From JAAFIW01 sp031414805 (lineage in GTDB: Bacteria > Pseudomonadota > Gammaproteobacteria > Burkholderiales > Burkholderiaceae_C): a stretch of 64,000 bases of DNA. The notes beneath the pieces are model-generated. The model was not told the origin of the DNA. It made no database searches and saw only the letters and a program-made list of their open reading frames with translations. Position numbers and translations under genes: made by a program. The DNA lies in assembly GCA_031414805.1 (NCBI GenBank), contig JANOQJ010000068.1, positions 14,336-78,335 of the forward strand, written 5' to 3'. This document shows positions 23,278 to 31,988 of this stretch, piece after piece (within the stretch, counting starts at the first letter, position 1; each line of letters begins with the position of its first letter).

Positions 23278-26016
23278 ATGACTTCAGAAATTACAACCAC
23301 CGTCACAGTTTCCGACATCCGCAAAACCTTCCTGGATTTCTTCGCCAGCAAAGGCCACACCGTGGTGGACTCCAGCCCCCTGGTGCCGGGTAACGACCCC
23401 ACGCTCATGTTTACCAACTCGGGCATGGTGCAGTTCAAAGACGTGTTTCTGGGTGCCGACAAGCGCTCCTACGTGCGCGCGGCCAGCGTGCAGGCCTGCC
23501 TGCGCGCCGGTGGCAAGCACAACGACCTGGAAAACGTGGGCTACACCGCGCGGCACCACACGTTTTTTGAAATGCTGGGCAACTGGAGCTTTGGCGACTA
23601 CTTCAAGCGCGACAGCCTGAAATGGGGCTGGGAGCTGCTCACCCAGGTGTACAAATTGCCCGCCGACAAGCTGTGGGCCACCGTCTACATTGACGACGAC
23701 GAGGCCTACGACATCTGGACAAAAGAAATCGGCCTGCCGCCCGAGCGTGTGGTGCGCATTGGCGACAACAAAGGTGCCAAGTACCAGAGCGACAACTTCT
23801 GGATGATGGCCGACACCGGCCCCTGCGGACCCTGCTCAGAAATCTTCTACGACCATGGCCCCGAAATCCCAGGCGGCCCACCCGGCAGCCCCGAGCAGGA
23901 CGGCGACCGCTACATCGAAATCTGGAACCACGTGTTCATGCAGTTCGACATGCAGGCCGATGGCTCGCTGAACAAACTGCCCGCACCGTGTGTGGACACC
24001 GGCATGGGCCTGGAGCGGCTGGCAGCCATCCTGCAGCATGTACACAGCAACTACGAGATTGATATTTTTGATGCGCTGATCAAAGCCGCAAGCCGTGAAA
24101 CGGGTTGTACTGACCTGAACAACAAAAGCCTTCGCGTGATCGCCGACCACATCCGCGCCACCGCATTTTTGGTGAGCGATGGTGTGATTCCATCCAACGA
24201 AGGCCGTGGCTACGTGCAGCGCCGCATCGTGCGCCGTGCCATTCGCCACGGCTACAAACTGGGCCAGAAAAAGCCTTTTTTCCACAAGCTGGTGGCCGAT
24301 TTAGTGGGCTTGATGGGAGCGGCATATCCGCGTTTGGCGGCGCAAGAGGCGCGCATCACCGAGGTGCTGCGGGTGGAGGAAGAGCGGTTTTTTGAGACGC
24401 TGGAAATTGGGCTTGAGATTCTGGATGGGGCCTTGTCTGGCGGTGCGAAAACCTTGCCGGGCGAACTGGCCTTCAAGCTGCATGACACCTACGGCTTCCC
24501 GCTGGATTTGACGCAGGACGTTTGCCGCGAAAGCGATGTGGAAGTGGACGAAGCAGGCTTCAACGCCGCCATGGAACGCCAAAAATCCATGGCCCGTGCC
24601 GCAGGCAAGTTCAAGATGGACAAAGCGCTGGAATACACCGGCTCCGGCAATGAATTTGTGGGCTACGACAAGCTGGAAACCACTACGAAAATCGTAGCTA
24701 TCTATGCAGACGGTACCCCGGTGAACCTGCTGAATGAAGGTCAAGCGGGCGTGGTGGTGCTGGAGAGCACGCCGTTTTATGCGGAAAGTGGCGGGCAGGT
24801 GGGCGACGAAGGTTGGTTGGTGCGCAGCCCCTCACCCCAGCCCTCTCCCCAGAGGGGCGAGGGAGTGAATGCAGGGGAGTTACTCCCTCTCCCTCTGGGA
24901 GAGGGCGGGGGTGAGGGCCCGAGCGCTACAACGGTATTCACCGTCCACGACACCCAGAAAATCAAGGCAAACGTCTTCGGTCACCACGGCAGCCTCACCC
25001 GCGGCTCGCTGCAAGTGGGCGACACGGTCACCGCCCAGGTCAACACCGCCACCCGTGCCCAGACCGTGCGAAACCACAGCGCCACCCACCTGATGCACAA
25101 AGCCCTGCACGAGGTGCTTGGCGAGCACGTCACGCAAAAGGGCAGCCTGGTCAACGCCGAGCGCACGCGCTTTGACTTTGCACACAACGCACCGGTGACC
25201 GACGCGCAAATCGTCGACATCGAGCAACGCGTAAACGCGCAAATCCTGGCCAACGCCGCCACCAGCGCCCGCGTGATGCCGATTGACGCCGCCAAGGCCA
25301 CCGGCGCGATGATGTTGTTTGGTGAAAAGTATGGCGACGAGGTGCGGGTGCTGGAAATCGGCACCAGCAAAGAGCTGTGCGGCGGCACGCATGTGGGCCG
25401 CACCGGCGACATTGGCCTGTTCAAAATCGTCAGCGAAGGCGGCGTGGCGGCGGGTGTGCGGCGCATTGAAGCCGTCACCGGCGCAGGCGCGCTGGCCTAT
25501 GTGCAAACCATGGAAGCCACGCTCGCCCAGGCCGCTGGGGCGCTGAGAGCCCAGCCTGCCGAGCTCACGCACCGTATTCACCAGATGCAAGACGAGGTGA
25601 AAGCACTGGAAAAAGAACTGGCCGCCGCCAAGAGCAAGCTGGCCGCATCGCAGGGTGACGAATTGCTGACGCAGGCTGTTCAGGTCGGCGGCATTCACGT
25701 GCTGGCCGCGCGGCTGGAAGGCGCAGACAGCAAAGCCTTGCGCGAGACCATGCAGCAACTCAAAGACAAGCTGAAAACCGCCGCCATCGTGCTGGCCACC
25801 GTCGACGGCGACAAGGTGCAAATTGCCGCCGGCGTCACCGCTGATTCAGTGGGCAAACTCAAAGCCGGCGAGCTGGTGAACTTCGTGGCGCAGCAAGTCG
25901 GCGGCAAAGGCGGCGGCAAGCCAGACTTTGCGATGGCGGGTGGTACCGAGCCAGCCCAACTAGGCGCGGCGTTGGCCTCAGTGCGTGCTTGGGTGACGCA
26001 ACAGCTGGCAGGATGA
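23278..26016 (+). CDS. alaS: Alanyl-tRNA synthetase with an in-frame G+C-rich repeat
   Basis: AlaRS charges tRNA-Ala and clears mischarged Ser or Gly. The 912-residue protein is complete: the class II core at the N-terminus (IRKTFLDFFASKGH, TARHHTFFEMLGNWSFGDYF), the editing domain with HSATHLMHKALHEVLG and CGGTHVGRTGDIG, and the C-terminal coiled coil plus glycine-rich C-Ala domain (GGKGGGKPDFAMAGG). Residues about 518-547 (SPSPQPSPQRGEG through GGGEGPSAT) come from a family B repeat, placed between FYAESGGQVGDEG and the next strand of the domain linker, where other enzymes have a short turn. The usual length is about 875, so the insert accounts for most of the excess. Confidence 0.96.
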   Translation: MTSEITTTVTVSDIRKTFLDFFASKGHTVVDSSPLVPGNDPTLMFTNSGMVQFKDVFLGADKRSYVRAASVQACLRAGGKHNDLENVGYTARHHTFFEMLGNWSFGDYFKRDSLKWGWELLTQVYKLPADKLWATVYIDDDEAYDIWTKEIGLPPERVVRIGDNKGAKYQSDNFWMMADTGPCGPCSEIFYDHGPEIPGGPPGSPEQDGDRYIEIWNHVFMQFDMQADGSLNKLPAPCVDTGMGLERLAAILQHVHSNYEIDIFDALIKAASRETGCTDLNNKSLRVIADHIRATAFLVSDGVIPSNEGRGYVQRRIVRRAIRHGYKLGQKKPFFHKLVADLVGLMGAAYPRLAAQEARITEVLRVEEERFFETLEIGLEILDGALSGGAKTLPGELAFKLHDTYGFPLDLTQDVCRESDVEVDEAGFNAAMERQKSMARAAGKFKMDKALEYTGSGNEFVGYDKLETTTKIVAIYADGTPVNLLNEGQAGVVVLESTPFYAESGGQVGDEGWLVRSPSPQPSPQRGEGVNAGELLPLPLGEGGGEGPSATTVFTVHDTQKIKANVFGHHGSLTRGSLQVGDTVTAQVNTATRAQTVRNHSATHLMHKALHEVLGEHVTQKGSLVNAERTRFDFAHNAPVTDAQIVDIEQRVNAQILANAATSARVMPIDAAKATGAMMLFGEKYGDEVRVLEIGTSKELCGGTHVGRTGDIGLFKIVSEGGVAAGVRRIEAVTGAGALAYVQTMEATLAQAAGALRAQPAELTHRIHQMQDEVKALEKELAAAKSKLAASQGDELLTQAVQVGGIHVLAARLEGADSKALRETMQQLKDKLKTAAIVLATVDGDKVQIAAGVTADSVGKLKAGELVNFVAQQVGGKGGGKPDFAMAGGTEPAQLGAALASVRAWVTQQLAG
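24829..24918. repeat. Family B palindromic repeat inside alaS
   Basis: The element starts CCCTCACCCCAGCCCTCTCC and ends with the inverted form GGAGAGGGCGGGGGTGAGGG; an inner inverted pair (gagggagt/actccctc) lies between. It is a multiple of three bases long and has no stop codon in the alaS frame. Confidence 0.9.
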
Positions 26017-26035
26017 CGTCAATGAATACTCCTGA

Positions 26036-26090
26036 ATTGATAGCTGCTTGAGCAATATTTATAAGGGCTAGTGGCCTATTTGGCTTAAAA
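26036..26090 (+). repeat. Dispersed repeat, family A, copy 6
   Basis: It reads ttgatagctgcttgagcaat, then atttataagggctagtggcctatttggctt. It follows the alaS stop. A short G+C-rich inverted repeat (ttccccttccgggggaaggc) at 26118-26160 resembles the one at 4662-4712. Confidence 0.88.
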
Positions 26091-26190
26091 GCATGCTCCC
26101 CACGCAGAACGGTAGGTTTTGCTCGTTCCCCTTCCGGGGGAAGGCTGGGATGGGGGCTCTGAGCGCCAACCCGCCAACCACCAGGTGCAA

Positions 26191-28764
26191 CTACCGCCCC
26201 GCCGTGCGCAGCCCCGCCTGCCGGAATGCGACCAACTCCTGCCGGTCGTTCTGCTCGACCGCGCCATTGCGCAGGCGTACAAAAATTTCGTGCGCAATGT
26301 CGCCGCTCACACCGGGTGCCACCCAGATGTTGCGCTCCAGGCGCGCGCCGAGCTGGACATTGAAGCCACGCGCCTCGATTTTGAACGTGTCAAACGTGCC
26401 AGCAGGCACGGTGATGGTTTCGCGGGCCACCACCTTCATGTCGTAGCGGAAGGTGTAGGTGATGCCGCCGGGGCGTGCCTGTTTGAAGGCTGACTGCCAC
26501 TTCTTGCCTACAAAAAGCTCAGCTGGGTAAAACTGGCGCGGGGTGCTGAAACCGCCGCGCGGGTTGGTGGTGGTGTTGCCCATGGTGTCTGAGATGTACT
26601 CGCCGTCGTTGTATTCCACCCGGTCGGCTTCCATGTTCACAGTGGTCACTTGCAGGTTGAGCGGCTTGCTGGCTTTGGTGTAAACATCAATCACCTGGTA
26701 GTTGAAGAAATCACCCTTTTGATAGCTGCGCTGATGTTCCTGGTAACCCTTGAAGTAGGGTGTGGCGGCCAGGGTTTGGGCCGGGAGTGCGACGCTGGTG
26801 GCGGGTGTGCTTTGGGCAGCGGCCAGGGTTTGGGTGGCCAGCCTGGCAGCGGCCTGTTCCTTCTCGGCAGTCAGGCGCGCCAACTCGGCTTGGGCCACAC
26901 GTGCTTTTTCGGCCTCGGCGGCAGCTTGCGTCTGGCGCTGTTGTTCCACGCGTTGGGCTTGCAGCACAGCCTCACGTTCGCGGGCCTGGGCGGCCGCTAC
27001 AGCTTCAGCCTGCAACTGAGCCTGACGCTGGGCTTCCTGACGGGCCGCCTGGGCTTTCTCGGCCTCGAGCGCGGCCAGCGCCTGGCGCTCCTGCAGTGCT
27101 TTTTGCGCGGCGGCCGCGGCGGCCTGTTCTTTGGCTTGCGCTGCCGCAGCGGCTGCGCGCTCGGCGGCTTGTGCGGCAGCCAGCTCCTGGGCCTGGCGTG
27201 CTGCCAGCGCTTGTGCCTGTTCCCGGGCCAGTGCTTGCGCCTGGGCCTGCTCGCGAGCCTGGGCTCGCGCTTGCTCTTGTGCCTGGGCCTCCTGGCGCGC
27301 GGCTTCCACACGCTGCGCCTGAACCCGGGCGGCTTCGGCCTGCTGCGCTTGTACACGTGCAGCCTCTAGCTGCTGCGCCTGGACCATCGCCAAGCGCTGC
27401 TGCTCTTGGGCACGCTCCTGTTCACGGGCCTGGGCCAGCCGCTGGGTCTCACGTTGTGCGGCCTGTTGCTGCTCGGCCAGCAGAGCGAGCCGGGCCTGCT
27501 CTTGCGCCTGCGCGGCCGCCACGCGCTGCGCTTCACGTTGGGCTGCCAGTTCCTGCGCGGCTTTCAGTTGCTGCTCGGCCAGACGCACCGCCTGTGCCTG
27601 CTGCTCGGCCTGTCGCGCGGCCTCGGCCCGAACAGCCTCCAGGCGGACCAATTCCGCGGCCTGGGCTTGCTGGCGCGCCACCTCGGCCTGCTGCGCAGCC
27701 AGGCGTTGGGCTTCGGCTTTTTCGGCCTGCAAACGCGCTGTTTGCACTTTTTCCTGCGAGTCGCGAATGATTTGTTGCTGCATGGCGTTGGCCGCCACCA
27801 CCTGCTGCTGATTCGCCTCTTTCACCGCCTGCGCATTCAGCAAGCGGCTCAGGCGCGACTGGGCCAGTTCGCTGGCGCTGCCGCTGGGGTATTCGCGGAT
27901 GAAATTCACCAACTGGGTGATGTCGCTGGAGGAGCGCACGCGCAGCCAGCTGTTGAGCTCCTGCTCCAACTGTACGTCTTGCTCGGCTTCTGTGAGCTTC
28001 TTGCGCTCAAACGGAAACAGGTAGACGTCTTCTTCCAGCGATGTGCTTTCCCACGGCACCTGCTGGCCGTTGGAGGCAATGCGCACGGACAGGCGCACGC
28101 GCTTGAAAGCGTCTTCCAGTCGCACACCCTTCACCGCAAATTCGCGCAGCAAATTGCCGGTGTACAGACCGTTGGCGCCGATACCGTCTTGCGCCACTTT
28201 GCCGGGCGCGGTGGCATAGGCCAGCAAGCTGCCCGACGGCGCATCGAACTGGCTGAGGCCAGAGGCCGCGGGCTTGAAACCACCGGCAAACGGGTCGTCG
28301 CGGCAGGCATCCAGAATCACCAGAAAACTGCGGCCCTTGGCCTGCTCCATGTAAGTGAGCAAGGCGCTCACGTCCACCGTCTGCTTTTGCACGTCGGCTG
28401 CCGTGCGGATGTCGGCGGACACCGGCACGAGGTAGTTGCGCCAGTCTTGTTGCAGGCCGTGCCCCGCGTAATAAAACAGGCCGAACTTCACCTTGGGGTC
28501 TTTGATCGCTTGCCCAAATCGTGCAACCGCTTGCGTGAGCTGGGCTTGCGAGGTGTCCATTTGCTGGTCCACCGTGAAGCCCGCCTGACGCAGCAGATCG
28601 GCCATGGCTCTGGCATCATTTTTGGGGTTGGTCAGCGGCGCGCCGGGGTACGCGGAGTTGCCCACCACCAGGGCCATGCGCTCACTCTGGCTGTAGGCGA
28701 GCGGCGTCAAGGCCATCAGCAGGGTGCACGCACAGGCATGCAGCAGTCCAACAAGCGTTTTCAT
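26191..28764 (-). CDS. Secreted caspase-like (peptidase C14) protein with long coiled coil
   Basis: The 857-residue protein has a signal peptide (residues 1-25, ending PLAYS). A metacaspase-like domain (28-250) holds the His102 of YYAGHGLQ and Cys154 of ILDACRDDPF. From about 300 to 660 runs an extreme Ala/Gln/Arg/Glu-rich stretch, probably a long coiled coil. The C-terminal domain of about 170 residues contains VPAGTFDTFKIEARG. Bacterial caspase-like proteins cleave after Arg/Lys or act as scaffolds; the substrate here is unknown. ATG 28764 is chosen because TTGGAG lies about six bases before it. It is divergent from a lipoprotein gene. Confidence 0.87.
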   Translation of the reverse strand: MKTLVGLLHACACTLLMALTPLAYSQSERMALVVGNSAYPGAPLTNPKNDARAMADLLRQAGFTVDQQMDTSQAQLTQAVARFGQAIKDPKVKFGLFYYAGHGLQQDWRNYLVPVSADIRTAADVQKQTVDVSALLTYMEQAKGRSFLVILDACRDDPFAGGFKPAASGLSQFDAPSGSLLAYATAPGKVAQDGIGANGLYTGNLLREFAVKGVRLEDAFKRVRLSVRIASNGQQVPWESTSLEEDVYLFPFERKKLTEAEQDVQLEQELNSWLRVRSSSDITQLVNFIREYPSGSASELAQSRLSRLLNAQAVKEANQQQVVAANAMQQQIIRDSQEKVQTARLQAEKAEAQRLAAQQAEVARQQAQAAELVRLEAVRAEAARQAEQQAQAVRLAEQQLKAAQELAAQREAQRVAAAQAQEQARLALLAEQQQAAQRETQRLAQAREQERAQEQQRLAMVQAQQLEAARVQAQQAEAARVQAQRVEAARQEAQAQEQARAQAREQAQAQALAREQAQALAARQAQELAAAQAAERAAAAAAQAKEQAAAAAAQKALQERQALAALEAEKAQAARQEAQRQAQLQAEAVAAAQAREREAVLQAQRVEQQRQTQAAAEAEKARVAQAELARLTAEKEQAAARLATQTLAAAQSTPATSVALPAQTLAATPYFKGYQEHQRSYQKGDFFNYQVIDVYTKASKPLNLQVTTVNMEADRVEYNDGEYISDTMGNTTTNPRGGFSTPRQFYPAELFVGKKWQSAFKQARPGGITYTFRYDMKVVARETITVPAGTFDTFKIEARGFNVQLGARLERNIWVAPGVSGDIAHEIFVRLRNGAVEQNDRQELVAFRQAGLRTAGR

Positions 28765-28835
28765 ACCCAACTCCAATAGAAATACACGATCGCTTTTAAC
28801 AAAAAAGGGCACCTCCCACATCACTTTTTTAGGGG

Positions 28836-28863
28836 TTGACAGGCAACAACCGGCGCATGTACA
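28836..28863 (+). promoter_or_regulatory. Possible sigma-70 promoter for the lipoprotein gene
   Basis: A perfect -35 TTGACA (28836-28841) is followed after 16 bases by TGTACA, a fair -10 sequence. It lies about 90 bases before the lipoprotein start. This is a pattern match only. Confidence 0.35.
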
Positions 28864-28951
28864 ACCGCATGTAACTTTTGTACGGTTTATACAGTTTGTT
28901 TTTCAGCATGCTGACGGCCGTGTGGTGGTTCAATCCTTTCTGGAGTCAAAC

Positions 28952-31117
28952 ATGCGTTACGCACCCCTTTTGTTGACAGCCCTGTTTGCCGCCGCTTGCG
29001 GTGGTGGTAGCGACAGCCCAGCTCCCGCACCCGCGCCTGTGGCGGTCACCCCGGCGCCAAGTCCCCCTGCGCCTCCACCCCCCCCGCCTCCCCTAGCCCC
29101 GCAAGGCGTCATCGACCTCGCACAAGCAGCTGCCACATTTGAGGTAGATCCTGCCGGTGTCGGTGGTGACGGCGCGGGCGACGGCGGTGTCGGCGGCGCG
29201 GCGGGTGACGGCTCGCCGCTGCGGCGCGCCACCATCGTGCTGACCGACAGCACCGGCAAAACCCTTACCGGCCAGACCGACGACAAGGGTGCGTATCTTC
29301 TGCGCTACAAAATCGCTGACTACAAAACCCCGTTCGTCGTCAAAGTGCTGGATGCCGGTGGCAACGTGCTGGCAGCGCCCAGCGAAATCGACATTCCCGC
29401 CGGCAAAGCCGCCCGGGTCAACATCAACCCGTTAACCGACAAGATCACCTCCGATGTATTGCCCGCCACCATCACCGGGACCGACAAACAGTTCAGCGCC
29501 GCCAGCCTGAGCGTGGCGGGTCTGGCACAAGCGAAAACCGATCTGCTCGCCTCGGTTCAGGCCGCTTTGGGCATCGCAGGCGTCGCCAACGCCGCGCAGT
29601 TCGACCCGGTGCGTTCGGTCTACCGATACGACGGCACGGGCGTTGACGCGGTCATTGAGTCCATCAGCCACGGCCGCAACCCGGCCACTGGCGTCACCCA
29701 ACTGGCGGCCAAGCTGGCACCGGTGGTCACAGCTGCGGACGGCTCGGTGAGTCCCACCCTGATTTCAGCCTCCACCCCGCTAGCCACCACCCAGGTGGCC
29801 ATTTCCAGCAACCCGGCACTCACGTTTTCCAAAATCACCGCCTGGGTGAATTTTGTCAACAGCTGCCTGGCTGCAGCTCCGGCAACTGTCAATTGCTCGG
29901 GCGCTAACGCACTGAGCTTCGTCTCGCTGAACTACAAGCAAAACAGCAAAGACTTTGCGGAAGACTTCGTGACCTTATTCAGCGAGACGGGCCGCCAGGG
30001 CGTGCTGGGTTCGGAGATTCGCAACCCGAACATTCTGTTCATCGGTCGGTTTCCCGGCAGCACCACAGACGATCTGGCGGTGGTTGAAGTGACCATCCGC
30101 CAGCCACGCACCGGCCCACTGGCCGGCAACAATCCCAGCCCTATCGAATACACCAAAACACTCGTTTTCAAACGGGACGACACCACCGCAGGCCTGAAAG
30201 CCGGCAACTGGGTCCTGCATGGCAACCAGCGCGCCTACAACTGGTCGATCAATCCACGCTATTTCACGCTCATCCAGCAAAACCCAGCCCGTCAGGCCGA
30301 TGTGGTGGGTAATACGCCCAGTAGAACCAGCAGCGGGATCCGTCTGAGCTTCGATACGGAGGTGTTCAACACGTCTTCACGTACCTATGTAGACGCGGGT
30401 CTTTACGCCGTGCGGCTCAAAGGCCCCGGCTTGCCAGCTGCCGGATTGGTTTTTGCACCCACCACCTCGGCTACCGGCGGGTTTTTCACCATCCTGAACA
30501 AGACTGGCGTCATACCGGCTGAGGGCACCACCAGTCCACGCACGCAAGCAGACTTCCGTATGGCGGCCGTCACTTATCCCACTGGTGCACCTTACAACCC
30601 TGCCACATGGCCTGGGAATCCGACTGGAAACAACTCCCCGATCTATCCGGATTCATCCACGTCAACAGACTTCTCCAAGTTGCAGGCATTCAACCTGTAC
30701 ACCGCCGAGATTTATGTGAAAGGGAGCACTACGCCTGTAGTGGAAACATCGCGCGTGCTGGCCGGGATTGAAGCGCCTATCAACTACGTGCAGCGCCCCC
30801 TGCACGACTTGACGGCATCCGTGGCAAGCATCACGCCGCCGCAAGCCGCCGCTTCGAGCATCGTTGCCCGTTGGGTGCGCAATCCGTTAGCTACGCGAAT
30901 CGAAAACGCTTACTTCGTTTATGGCACGTCTGCCGGTCAATTTTCGGCCAACGCGAACACACCCGACGCGTTCTCGCTGGCACCGACCTCGACCAACGTG
31001 AGCATCTCCGTCAACGCCCCGCCCATGACACTTGTCACTGGCGAATCGCGCGAAATTGGCGTTTCCGGCTTTGCCGCCCGTGCCCAGTTCAACCAGTCCG
31101 TGATATGGAACAACTAA
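28952..31117 (+). CDS. Large putative lipoprotein, function unknown
   Basis: The 721-residue product starts with a lipoprotein signal (LLLTALFAAACGGG), so the mature protein would be anchored in the outer or inner membrane at its Cys. A proline-rich spacer (about residues 23-50) and a glycine-rich stretch follow. Then comes a carboxypeptidase-regulatory-like beta domain (ATIVLTDSTGKTLTGQTDDKGAYLL). The remaining 550 residues are beta-rich with no family I recognise. ATG 28952 is preceded by TGGAG. The FecR-domain gene follows after 22 bases and probably forms an operon with it. Confidence 0.75.
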   Translation: MRYAPLLLTALFAAACGGGSDSPAPAPAPVAVTPAPSPPAPPPPPPPLAPQGVIDLAQAAATFEVDPAGVGGDGAGDGGVGGAAGDGSPLRRATIVLTDSTGKTLTGQTDDKGAYLLRYKIADYKTPFVVKVLDAGGNVLAAPSEIDIPAGKAARVNINPLTDKITSDVLPATITGTDKQFSAASLSVAGLAQAKTDLLASVQAALGIAGVANAAQFDPVRSVYRYDGTGVDAVIESISHGRNPATGVTQLAAKLAPVVTAADGSVSPTLISASTPLATTQVAISSNPALTFSKITAWVNFVNSCLAAAPATVNCSGANALSFVSLNYKQNSKDFAEDFVTLFSETGRQGVLGSEIRNPNILFIGRFPGSTTDDLAVVEVTIRQPRTGPLAGNNPSPIEYTKTLVFKRDDTTAGLKAGNWVLHGNQRAYNWSINPRYFTLIQQNPARQADVVGNTPSRTSSGIRLSFDTEVFNTSSRTYVDAGLYAVRLKGPGLPAAGLVFAPTTSATGGFFTILNKTGVIPAEGTTSPRTQADFRMAAVTYPTGAPYNPATWPGNPTGNNSPIYPDSSTSTDFSKLQAFNLYTAEIYVKGSTTPVVETSRVLAGIEAPINYVQRPLHDLTASVASITPPQAAASSIVARWVRNPLATRIENAYFVYGTSAGQFSANANTPDAFSLAPTSTNVSISVNAPPMTLVTGESREIGVSGFAARAQFNQSVIWNN

Positions 31118-31139
31118 GACTTTCTGAACGGCCCATCGT

Positions 31140-31838
31140 ATGACCAGGCACCTTGCCACGCGTGATGGCCTGGCTCATGGGTTGGCCAGCGGCATGTTGG
31201 CCTGCTCCCTTGGTTTTCTTGCTCAAGGCAGCCAAGCCACCGAAATCCTCGCCATCAAAGGTCAGGTACAAGTGGCACGCCAGCAGAAGGCCGCCTCGGC
31301 GGCGGTGGGCACCAAAATTCAGGAGGCCGACACGCTGCTGGTGCCACCGGGCTCCGAAGCACTGGTGCAGTTTGACGATGGCGCCAAGATGGTGGTGCGC
31401 AGCGGCTCGCAGCTGGCTTTTCGCAAGTTGGGTGTAGATGGCGAGCCCGGCCTGCGCGAAAAAACCTTGCAACTCATCAAGGGTGGTTTGCGCTACCTGT
31501 CCAACAAGCTGCGGCCCAGTGGGAGCAGTGACCGGGTGAGTTTTGAAACAGCGACCTCCACCGTGGGCATACGCGGCACCGACATTGAACTTGCTGTGAC
31601 CGAGGACAGCCTGGCGGGCAACCCGCCGGGCACCTACCTGAAGGTCAACACCGGCGCTGCCGTGCTGTCGGGGCTGGACGGCACACAGGTGGAGCTGGCA
31701 CCAGGCGGGCTGGCTTTTGGCCCCGAACCCGTCACCCAGCGCGGCACCCGCTCTTTGGTGCGTCCATCGGCTCGGGCCATGCAGACGGTGCCGGACAGTG
31801 TGTTCAAAACAGCAGATCTGGATAGTCTGCTGCGTTGA
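31140..31838 (+). CDS. FecR-domain periplasmic protein
   Basis: The 232-residue protein has an N-terminal signal or anchor segment (LASGMLACSLGFLAQGSQA). A FecR domain follows, with ADTLLVPPGSEALVQFDDGAKMVVRSGSQLAF and the tail motif SFETATSTVGIRGTDIELAV. Such stand-alone FecR proteins without an anti-sigma part are found beside caspase-like, CHASE2 or LysM genes and are thought to act at the cell envelope. It follows the lipoprotein gene on the same strand. Confidence 0.85.
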   Translation: MTRHLATRDGLAHGLASGMLACSLGFLAQGSQATEILAIKGQVQVARQQKAASAAVGTKIQEADTLLVPPGSEALVQFDDGAKMVVRSGSQLAFRKLGVDGEPGLREKTLQLIKGGLRYLSNKLRPSGSSDRVSFETATSTVGIRGTDIELAVTEDSLAGNPPGTYLKVNTGAAVLSGLDGTQVELAPGGLAFGPEPVTQRGTRSLVRPSARAMQTVPDSVFKTADLDSLLR

Positions 31839-31856
31839 ATCGAGTCGGCACAAGCG

Positions 31857-31919
31857 CTATTGAATATATAGCTGCTTGAGCAGTATTTATAAGGGCTGCA
31901 GGCTGTTTTAACCAAAATG
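31857..31919 (+). repeat. Dispersed repeat, family A, copy 7
   Basis: A full-length copy: ctattgaatatatagctgct, tgagcagtatttataagggc, then tgcaggctgttttaaccaaaat. It is the best copy for defining the long consensus and lies between the convergent FecR and protease genes. Confidence 0.9.
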
Positions 31920-31936
31920 GATTAGGCTGCGTAGAG

Positions 31937-31988
31937 ATCAAAAAGGCGGCATCCCCGCCGAAGGCATCAAAAAGGCGGCATCCCCGCT
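31937..31988. repeat. 30-bp tandem duplication at the 3' end of the protease gene
   Basis: The unit atcaaaaaggcggcatcccc is present twice, at about 31938 and 31968, a period of 30 bp. The right copy holds the protease stop codon, and the left copy repeats its last codons after the stop. Confidence 0.8.

Noticed and set aside
26650..28779. Long plus-strand open frames rich in Leu/Gly or Pro/Ala/Arg
   Set aside because: They lie antisense to the coiled-coil part of the caspase-like gene, whose biased codons remove stops from other frames.
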